Shown here piece after piece: positions 1 through 4,674 of a stretch of DNA of 5,632 nt. The DNA is from Nitrospirota bacterium (GTDB lineage Bacteria; Nitrospirota; Nitrospiria; Nitrospirales; UBA8639). The DNA lies in contig JAOUNC010000206.1 in NCBI GenBank assembly GCA_029881175.1, positions 1 to 5,632 of the forward strand. The letters run 5' to 3'. The translations under genes and the position numbers were made by a program. The first letter of the stretch is position 1, and the number at the start of each line of letters is the position of its first letter. The notes beneath the pieces were generated by a model. The model was not told the origin of the DNA. It did not search any database and saw nothing but the letters and a program-made list of their open reading frames with translations.

Positions 1-277
1 CTTGTCCATGATTTTCTTCGAAGCTCAACGGCAGCTTGCCAAATCTCTTTAGTTGAGGAGTATGTCCAAACGATGGGCTTTTTCGTGAATCCATCTCAAC
101 AATTATTCCCTCTCCTGCTCTCAATTCTTCGATTTCTTCAATCCGTTGGGAAGTCAAAGACGAGGGTTTTTCATATGACGGCATTCTCTGGTTTCCATTG
201 CCCTGCCCACCCAAGCACAGTAGGCCGACTGCCAGAACATATACTTGAAAGCTCAATTGTTTAAGAAATGTACGCAT
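1..277 (-). CDS. N-terminal part of an exported SBBP/DUF7948-like protein (runs off the left edge)
   Basis: An uninterrupted minus-strand reading frame starts at the ATG at 277-275 and stays open to base 1, giving 92 visible residues. An AAAGGG Shine-Dalgarno sequence (289-284) lies 6 nt before the ATG, which is why this start is preferred over an in-frame ATG nine codons upstream that has no good site. Residues 1-7 (MRTFLKQ) are basic and are followed by a hydrophobic stretch at about 12-24 (YVLAVGLLCLGG), so this looks like a Sec signal peptide. No proper lipobox is seen. After a polar linker rich in Glu, the visible end reads FGKLPLSFEENHGQ. Proteins with SBBP beta-propeller repeats and the DUF7948 domain typically begin with a segment of the form LPLxFExNxGQ. 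By that family resemblance this is probably the start of a large secreted or surface protein with a beta-propeller body. Its function is unknown, and the domains that would confirm the call lie outside the window. Confidence 0.72.
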   Translation of the reverse strand, partial: MRTFLKQLSFQVYVLAVGLLCLGGQGNGNQRMPSYEKPSSLTSQRIEEIEELRAGEGIIVEMDSRKSPSFGHTPQLKRFGKLPLSFEENHGQ

Positions 278-283
278 ATTTTT

Positions 284-289
284 CCCTTT
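284..289 (-). promoter_or_regulatory. Ribosome binding site of the exported SBBP-like protein
   Basis: AAAGGG on the minus strand, 6 nt before the ATG at 277. It sets the start of a gene that would otherwise be easy to miss because its frame is cut by the window edge. Confidence 0.65.
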
Positions 290-388
290 ACAGTCTTTTT
301 GCATTGGGCGTTTCTTTCATGGTCATTCTTGAAAATTCCGCTATCCAGGATTTCATCCATTTCTCGTGTATGGATTAATAAAACAATC

Positions 389-405
389 CCAATCGGTCCG
401 ATTGG
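389..405. repeat. Perfect 17-bp palindrome, candidate operator
   Basis: CCAATCGG-T-CCGATTGG: two perfect 8-bp arms around a single central base. The length, symmetry and one-base centre resemble operators of dimeric regulators more than a transcription terminator, as no U-tract follows on either strand. It lies 111 bp upstream of the start codon of the exported protein at 277 and about 400 bp upstream of the CRP-type gene, so it would most likely serve the former. The cognate protein is unknown. Confidence 0.45.
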
Positions 406-452
406 CATCAGACCTCATCTTCCCAAACCATTTCAAGCTGTGGAGAGGGAAA

Positions 453-500
453 GAGAACCACCAGACTTTAGGGGACTGTGGCAAAAATTGCTTGGTTCTC
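453..500. repeat. 8-bp inverted repeat with a 32-nt loop
   Basis: GAGAACCA (453-460) is the exact reverse complement of TGGTTCTC (493-500). The long loop and lack of a following T-tract argue against a terminator. It may be chance. Confidence 0.25.
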
Positions 501-642
501 ATTAGGCTCCTTCTACTTTAAGACAGTGGCAAGAATAGTACCGCAAACTCTCTGAAAAGTAGAACGAAAGCTTGAAATATCGATCAGCAGACGAGGAAAG
601 GCGTTTAGCGATTGCATACCAGGAATCTCAATGAGTTCTTGG

Positions 643-658
643 ATTCTGACGACAGAAT
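643..658. repeat. Short inverted repeat upstream of the CRP-type gene
   Basis: ATTCTG-ACGA-CAGAAT: perfect 6-bp arms around 4 nt. It does not fit the LexA consensus, where the arms are spaced by 8 nt. It could be an operator half-site pair or chance. Confidence 0.3.
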
Positions 659-669
659 TTTCCTTAAAA

Positions 670-709
670 ATGTATCTTTTTAGATAACTTTTTATCCTAT
701 TAGATACAT
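670..709. repeat. Nested AT-rich inverted repeats upstream of the CRP-type gene
   Basis: ATGTATCT (670-677) pairs exactly with AGATACAT (702-709). Inside it, TATCT (673-677) also pairs with a nearer AGATA (682-686) across TTTT. The left arm can therefore pair with either of two right arms. The outer right arm overlaps the upstream candidate ATG at 708. The arrangement of related half-sites suggests an operator cluster, though AT-rich promoter DNA yields such repeats by chance fairly often. Confidence 0.35.
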
Positions 710-809
710 GTGCGAAGGAATTCCATCTTATGGTTGCGACACACCAACCCAGATATTCGGAATTCTCTCTCTTGGCATTTTCAACCAAAATGATTACTCT
801 GGCACCATT

Positions 810-1499
810 ATGAGTCCGTCAAATTCTATACGTTCTTCCGCTTCGCTCCAGAATATTCCCCTTTTCTCAGAATTCACTACGTCAGAATTACAACTCTTGT
901 TGGATTCTTCCGCAAACCAGCGATTCGGAAAAGGTCAGCTTGTTTTTCAGGAAGGCGACTTCGGAGATTACCTGCTTATCATTTTATCCGGACGAGTCAA
1001 GGTCAGCTTGATAGGAAAAGAAGGCAAGGAATTTATTTTGGCCCTGTTAGGGCCAGGGAGTTTCTTGGGTGAGATGGCGCTCCTAGAATCTGCAGCGCGG
1101 TCGGCTACCGTCACTACGTTGGAATCTTGCGATTTTCTGAGGCTTGAGCAGCGTCACGTGACGACGCTTCTTCAGACGCATTCTTCCCTAGGACTAAAAT
1201 TACTAAAAGCGTTGTGCACTCGTCTTCGAGAAACCGATGAACGCTTGAGAAGCTTGGTCATGTTGGATATTTATGGGCGCATCCTCTATTGCCTTCACAC
1301 TTTAGTCGAGCCCGATACCCCACAACCGTTAGAGAAACATCTCGTCATCTCTCCCCGACCCTCGCACCAAGATATTGCAGATATGATTGGCTGTTCTCGT
1401 GAAACGGTAAGCCGAGCCATCAAGGTCCTCCAGAATCGAGGGCACATCACCATTCTTAAGCGTGAAATCCTCCTGCATCAGGCCATAGTCAAACCGTAA
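810..1499 (+). CDS. CRP/FNR-family transcription factor, CRP-type, likely cyclic-nucleotide responsive
   Basis: With the start at 810 this is a 229-residue cytoplasmic dimeric DNA-binding protein, close to the usual 200-230 for the family. Residues 13-120 form the cyclic-nucleotide-binding beta-roll. Its phosphate-binding cassette, GEMALLESAARSA (87-99), keeps the Glu88, Arg97 and Ser98 equivalents of E. coli CRP Glu72, Arg82 and Ser83. Thr142 aligns with CRP Thr127, which contacts the nucleotide base across the dimer. Residues 150-225 are the winged helix-turn-helix domain, whose recognition helix CSRETVSR (195-202) keeps Arg197, Glu198 and Arg202, the CRP base-contacting residues. There is no N-terminal cysteine cluster, so it is not an oxygen-sensing FNR. 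The start is uncertain: an in-frame ATG at 708 would add 34 residues unlike the family, and neither ATG has a Shine-Dalgarno sequence. The phosphodiesterase gene follows on the same strand after 167 bp. The family call is firm; cAMP as ligand is inferred. Confidence 0.93.
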   Translation: MSPSNSIRSSASLQNIPLFSEFTTSELQLLLDSSANQRFGKGQLVFQEGDFGDYLLIILSGRVKVSLIGKEGKEFILALLGPGSFLGEMALLESAARSATVTTLESCDFLRLEQRHVTTLLQTHSSLGLKLLKALCTRLRETDERLRSLVMLDIYGRILYCLHTLVEPDTPQPLEKHLVISPRPSHQDIADMIGCSRETVSRAIKVLQNRGHITILKREILLHQAIVKP

Positions 1500-1517
1500 T
1501 TTCCCTAAGAATTTTTA

Positions 1518-1533
1518 TGTGATATTTATCACT
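1518..1533. promoter_or_regulatory. CRP/FNR-family operator upstream of the phosphodiesterase gene
   Basis: TGTGA-tattta-TCACT matches the CRP consensus TGTGA-N6-TCACA at 9 of 10 defined positions. Its core, GTGATA-TT-TATCAC (1519-1532), is a perfect inverted repeat. It also partly fits the FNR pattern TTGAT-N4-ATCAA, missing one base in each half. The TGTGA form agrees with the Arg-Glu-x-x-Ser-Arg recognition helix of the CRP-type protein encoded just upstream. The centre (1525.5) lies 41.5 bp before the transcription start predicted from the -10 hexamer at 1555-1560, the classic class II activator position. Confidence 0.7.
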
Positions 1534-1554
1534 GACTTCTGGGGTTTCATCCAG

Positions 1555-1560
1555 TAGAAT
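1555..1560 (+). promoter_or_regulatory. Candidate -10 element of the phosphodiesterase promoter
   Basis: TAGAAT differs from TATAAT at one base and predicts a start near 1567. No -35 hexamer is apparent at the right spacing; instead the CRP-type site occupies that place, as in class II CRP-activated promoters. A competing CATAAT at 1565-1570 is equally close to consensus and would move the start to about 1577 and the site to -51.5. The untranslated leader would be about 90-100 nt. Confidence 0.5.
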
Positions 1561-1655
1561 GCACCATAATTTTCCAAAATTGAATTTAACTGTCCAACCA
1601 AACAAACACCGTCTCTGCTCGTTCGTCCAACGTGTTGTGATTGCCTCTTGATATT

Positions 1656-1660
1656 AAGGA
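1656..1660 (+). promoter_or_regulatory. Ribosome binding site that fixes a TTG start
   Basis: AAGGA lies 6 nt before the TTG at 1667. The strong site and the immediate MRIKILGSHG metallo-beta-lactamase-type N-terminus support this non-ATG start. Confidence 0.75.
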
Positions 1661-1666
1661 ATCCCT

Positions 1667-2455
1667 TTGCGAATTAAAATTCTTGGATCTCATGGGTCGG
1701 ATCTTTTTTATTCGCAAAATGGGAAAAGTCATCGGTGCCAATGCGTCGGCTTCCTCGTGAATGAGCACTTGCTAGTTGATGCGGGCACGGTCGCTTCGGC
1801 TCTAGATTTTGAGGCTCAAACCCGTATCGACCATGTGATTTTGTCTCACTTACATCTTGATCACATCAAAGGCGTTCCCCCTCTCGTGGATAATCGAGTA
1901 GGGACGAACGGAACATCCATCTGCATTTCCAGTGTGGCGCAGGTGTTAGATGGCCTCAAAACCCATATTTTTAATGATATTGTCTTTCCCAATTTTTTTT
2001 CACTCCAAAACGGGCACCACCCCTATCTACAAGAATCGACATTGAAGGAAGGCACGGAAACTCTCCTGGGTGATATTCGAGTAACACCCATCCATGTCAA
2101 TCACACGGTGACCACCGTAGGCTTTCTCATTCAAGATGATCAATCCGCCTGGATTTATAGTGGAGATACCTATCAGACCGAGGAACTTTGGGCACTGGCT
2201 GCTCGAACACCAAATTTGAAAGGCGCGCTTATCGAAACGTCTTTCCCAAATGAATTTGAGGCTCTTGCCAAAGAGAGCAAACACCTCACACCCACTTTAT
2301 TGGCAAAGGAATATCAAAAGATCGGCAAGCCTGAGCTCCCGCTTTATGTGTTCCATTTAAAGCCACAATTTCGAGAACAAATTGCCAGCCAGCTCCATGA
2401 CCTAGCCCTCCCCTCTCTATGCATTCTTCAAGAAGGTCAGGAAATCGAACTCTAG
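1667..2455 (+). CDS. Class II-type 3',5'-cyclic-nucleotide phosphodiesterase (metallo-beta-lactamase fold)
   Basis: A 262-residue metal-dependent hydrolase, starting at TTG with a strong AAGGA site. The metal-binding motif HLHLDH (61-66) supplies His61, His63, Asp65 and His66. It continues as IKGVPPLVDN, resembling the class II cAMP phosphodiesterase signature (yeast PDE1, Vibrio CpdP) rather than generic lactamases. Further expected ligands are His146 (VNHT), Asp167 (YSGDT) and His230 (VFHLKP). The ETSFPN (190-195) and SKHLTP (204-209) motifs also fit this family. By family knowledge it would hydrolyse cAMP and/or cGMP to the 5'-monophosphate. No convincing signal peptide is seen, so it is probably cytoplasmic. 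Its neighbours are a CRP-type regulator upstream on the same strand and a nucleotide cyclase convergent on the other, which strongly supports a signalling role. The operator at 1518-1533 suggests control by the CRP-type protein. A different metallo-hydrolase substrate remains possible. Confidence 0.87.
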   Translation: MRIKILGSHGSDLFYSQNGKSHRCQCVGFLVNEHLLVDAGTVASALDFEAQTRIDHVILSHLHLDHIKGVPPLVDNRVGTNGTSICISSVAQVLDGLKTHIFNDIVFPNFFSLQNGHHPYLQESTLKEGTETLLGDIRVTPIHVNHTVTTVGFLIQDDQSAWIYSGDTYQTEELWALAARTPNLKGALIETSFPNEFEALAKESKHLTPTLLAKEYQKIGKPELPLYVFHLKPQFREQIASQLHDLALPSLCILQEGQEIEL

Positions 2456-2475
2456 CATCGCCAACATATTTTTCT

Positions 2476-2491
2476 AGCACTCGATTGTGCT
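2476..2491. terminator. Weak hairpin between the convergent genes
   Basis: AGCAC-TCGATT-GTGCT forms a 5-bp stem in the 47-bp gap between the phosphodiesterase and cyclase stop codons, where a shared terminator would be expected. There is no T-tract on the 3' side in either direction, so intrinsic termination would be poor. Confidence 0.25.
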
Positions 2492-2502
2492 GTGGGATCT
2501 GA

Positions 2503-4440
2503 TTAGGAGGAAGGTCGTTTTCCAGTGAGTCGATAAACGGTCATTTCTTGTTCTTTTCCGCGCAAGCGAAACCTCCCCACTTGTTCCGTTTGCCACAAAT
2601 GGTGTATCCATTGTCGTGTGGTTTCACCCATCAAAATTCGACACACACCCTGCGTGGACCACTCTTCTTGCGTTTCTTTTTCAAAACTTTCTAGACGAGC
2701 GGCGACATTGACCGTATCGCCAATAGTCGTATATTTCATGCGCTTGGCACTTCCTAAACATCCCATAACCACGGGACCCGTATGGATACCGATGCGTATG
2801 CGAACCGTCGGCAATTTCGTTTGAATCCATTCCTGATGTAGTCGCTGCATTTCTTGCCGCATTTCCCACGCACAGGCAATGGCCTGTAAGGCATCATATT
2901 GGCATTCCTGCTCGGTGAGACGAGGTTCGATGCTTCCAAAATCCGCTTTAATCATGTCCCCATGATAATCGTCAACCACCCCGCCATACCGCATGATAAT
3001 GGCCACCATTCGATCCATATACCCATTCAACCAATCGAGGAGTTCAGAGGGCTGGAGATTTTCGGAAATCCCAGTAAAGCCCTCAAGGTCGGAAAACATC
3101 GTGGTCACGGTTTGTTTTCGTGAACGCAACCGCCCTTCTTCTAATAATTGTGAACGTTCTGCCCACAGACGATCGACAACCTCCGGGGCCACATGTCGAC
3201 CAAAAATATCTAAGAGGATTTGCCGTTCTTGTTTTTCCCGGTTGGCCATTATCGACGTGACCAGTCCAGCCGAAAGCACCCAGCCCATTACCGGAGAGAC
3301 GAGAGGAATCCACCAACCGGCCTGTATGGCCCACACAGCCACACCACAAATAGTCAGACAGCCAAAACTTGTGACGACAGCAAATAGCCACGGCTTCCGT
3401 AACCACCAACCCACGAAACCACCTAACATTGTCCACCATAGGATCCAAAAATTTTCCCATTTATCTGTGATTGATTGGATAGGGGCAAGGCCCTCATAGG
3501 CAGCTTGAAGGAGTTGATTGACAATCGTGGCTTGTAATTCCATTCCGGAAATATGATGACAGTCCGTCCACCAACCACACCAAGCCGTAAAAAAATAATC
3601 TTTGACACCCTGAGCGACCACCCCCACCATGACTATGCGGTCTTTGAAGATCTCAGGCTTTACTTTCCCCGACAATGCCTCTTTTAGGGAAACCTTCGTA
3701 AATGGTTGATGGGCGGCCGCATTCAACAGGAACTGATACCCTGAAGCATCGGCAGTTCGATAACTCCCATCTGTACTTTCAAAAGGCTGAAACGTTACGC
3801 TGCCCAATTGAAAATACTCCGAGTTTTGTGGGCTTGGCTGAAGTGTGATGCCATCTTTTTCGAAATAACGCATCGCTAATCGCAGGGCAAATGATGTGCC
3901 AACGCTGGTTTCATTGTCGAGAAATAACAACCCACGCCGCACGATACCTCCTGCATCAACAATCAAATCACTGAAACCAATTTGATCCGTATCCTTTAAT
4001 ACCGGTGGTCCGGGTATACCTCCGTGAGCGGCTTCCCCAAATTTCATCACGGTAACAATTTCACGATTTCGGGAAAGTACAGCTTCCAAATCCTCTCGCC
4101 CTGGAGGTACAGCCATGTCTCGATACATATCAATTCCAATGGTTCGTACCTGAGCGGACAGAAGCCGATGAAGGATTTCTGTCAGGTCGGCATCTGACAA
4201 GGGCCAATGGCCGAGCCAGTGGATATCTTGATCCGAAATGGTCACTAATACGATAGGCGCAGAGTTGGGCATCGTCTTTGATTGGAAGCGAAGAGTCCAA
4301 TCATAGGCGGCGAGTTCTGGAGTCTGCAAATACCCGAGAGTCCGAACTCCAATGATGGTAAAGGCAACCAAGCCGACAATTCCAAGCACTTGGAGCCAGA
4401 CACAGGTAGCCATCCGGCGCAAGAAAAAATGTACACTCAT
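2503..4440 (-). CDS. CHASE2-domain membrane-bound class III nucleotide cyclase
   Basis: A 645-residue inner-membrane receptor cyclase. The ATG at 4440 has a GAGGTG site (4454-4449) 8 nt upstream. Residues 14-36 form an N-terminal membrane anchor. Residues about 40-315 are an extracytoplasmic CHASE2 sensor (ELAAYDWTLRFQ, IVLVTISDQDIHWLGHWP, IGIDMYRD). Three membrane segments follow at about 331-346, 351-371 and 375-398, then a DIFGRHVAPEVV linker and the class III catalytic domain (441-640). Catalytic residues are complete: metal ligands Asp451 (FSDLEGFT) and Asp495 (HGDMIKADFG), and transition-state residues Asn578 and Arg582 (TVNVAARLES). The substrate-selecting lysine position is Asp491 (VDDYHGD instead of the usual DKFIGD), and its partner is Thr571, as in class IIIb enzymes. 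It should therefore be active, but cAMP is not assured as the product. The gene converges on the phosphodiesterase with a 47-bp gap. The signal sensed by CHASE2 is unknown. Confidence 0.93.
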   Translation of the reverse strand: MSVHFFLRRMATCVWLQVLGIVGLVAFTIIGVRTLGYLQTPELAAYDWTLRFQSKTMPNSAPIVLVTISDQDIHWLGHWPLSDADLTEILHRLLSAQVRTIGIDMYRDMAVPPGREDLEAVLSRNREIVTVMKFGEAAHGGIPGPPVLKDTDQIGFSDLIVDAGGIVRRGLLFLDNETSVGTSFALRLAMRYFEKDGITLQPSPQNSEYFQLGSVTFQPFESTDGSYRTADASGYQFLLNAAAHQPFTKVSLKEALSGKVKPEIFKDRIVMVGVVAQGVKDYFFTAWCGWWTDCHHISGMELQATIVNQLLQAAYEGLAPIQSITDKWENFWILWWTMLGGFVGWWLRKPWLFAVVTSFGCLTICGVAVWAIQAGWWIPLVSPVMGWVLSAGLVTSIMANREKQERQILLDIFGRHVAPEVVDRLWAERSQLLEEGRLRSRKQTVTTMFSDLEGFTGISENLQPSELLDWLNGYMDRMVAIIMRYGGVVDDYHGDMIKADFGSIEPRLTEQECQYDALQAIACAWEMRQEMQRLHQEWIQTKLPTVRIRIGIHTGPVVMGCLGSAKRMKYTTIGDTVNVAARLESFEKETQEEWSTQGVCRILMGETTRQWIHHLWQTEQVGRFRLRGKEQEMTVYRLTGKRPSS

Positions 4441-4448
4441 GCCTAGTG

Positions 4449-4454
4449 CACCTC
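4449..4454 (-). promoter_or_regulatory. Ribosome binding site of the CHASE2 cyclase
   Basis: GAGGTG on the minus strand, 8 nt before the ATG at 4440, which supports that start. Confidence 0.6.
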
Positions 4455-4474
4455 GTCAGGAATCATAAGGGTGC

Positions 4475-4503
4475 AGGATATTCGGTAGATCCATCATGCT
4501 CAA
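4475..4503 (-). promoter_or_regulatory. Weak sigma-70-like promoter candidate for the cyclase
   Basis: On the minus strand, TTGAGC (4503-4498) and TATCCT (4480-4475) are separated by exactly 17 nt, each matching its consensus at four of six bases. A TATGAT hexamer further downstream (about 4469-4464) is a better -10 but lacks a -35. If real, it would let the cyclase be transcribed independently of the histidine kinase upstream. Confidence 0.3.
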
Positions 4504-4674
4504 TTGGAATTTTTCGTGAAAAAATGGCAGGGAATTCTTTTCTTCTTGAAAGAATAGGCCATGATCCCTAGCCTCATGAAAAACATCTGTTACGAGAAAA
4601 AACGGGAGGCGAATCAGCCAAATGCAGCAGGCAGCCGTGCACTACGAATTTTCAGAGGAAGGGAATGGGGAAAC

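Larger units (their letters stand above)
278..809. other. Divergent intergenic region, no convincing gene, rich in inverted repeats
   Basis: This stretch of about 530 bp separates the minus-strand exported protein from the plus-strand CRP-type regulator. Short frames occur on both strands (plus 245-505, minus 513-788), but none has a recognisable domain, a ribosome binding site or protein-like composition. It should carry the promoters of both divergent genes. Inverted repeats are seen at 389-405, 453-500, 643-658 and 670-709 and are listed separately. The segment from 658 to 710 is very AT-rich, as expected of a promoter, but no clear -35/-10 pair could be assigned there. No CRP-type TGTGA-N6-TCACA site was found by eye, so there is no visible sign that the regulator controls itself. 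Confidence 0.6.
4441..4674. other. Intergenic region between the histidine kinase and the cyclase
   Basis: These 234 bp hold no supportable gene. They contain a 7-bp inverted repeat, ATTCTTT/AAAGAAT (about 4534-4555), and a 14-bp AT-rich palindrome, TTTTTC-GT-GAAAAA (4510-4523). No strong intrinsic terminator for the histidine kinase was found: a run of six T on the minus strand (about 4603-4598) follows GC-rich sequence, but the preceding stem is only about 3 bp. Read-through into the cyclase cannot be excluded. Confidence 0.5.

Noticed and set aside
245..505. 86-codon plus-strand frame, and a 63-codon frame at 73-264
   Set aside because: Both overlap the better supported minus-strand exported protein or its upstream region, have odd composition and lack ribosome binding sites.
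513..788. 91-codon minus-strand frame in the region upstream of the CRP-type gene
   Set aside because: It begins at a TTG without a ribosome binding site, has no recognisable domain and occupies the expected promoter region. I would reconsider it only if homologues with conserved protein sequence were found.
1152..1163. Perfect 12-bp palindrome CGTCACGTGACG
   Set aside because: It lies inside the coding region of the CRP-type regulator and is explained by codon content; no regulatory context supports it.
810..1499. Assignment of the regulator as an oxygen-sensing FNR
   Set aside because: There is no N-terminal cysteine cluster, and the recognition helix and nucleotide pocket are of CRP type.
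2476..2491. A strong bidirectional terminator between the convergent genes
   Set aside because: The hairpin has a 5-bp stem with no T-tract in either direction, so it is kept only as a low-confidence feature.
2993..3499. 168-codon plus-strand frame inside the cyclase gene
   Set aside because: It is antisense to a clear, catalytically complete cyclase and has low-quality composition, so it is a shadow frame.
4560..4578. CATGA...TCATG inverted repeat between the kinase and the cyclase
   Set aside because: The arms are only 5 bp with a 9-nt spacer, which fits no known operator spacing and is expected by chance.
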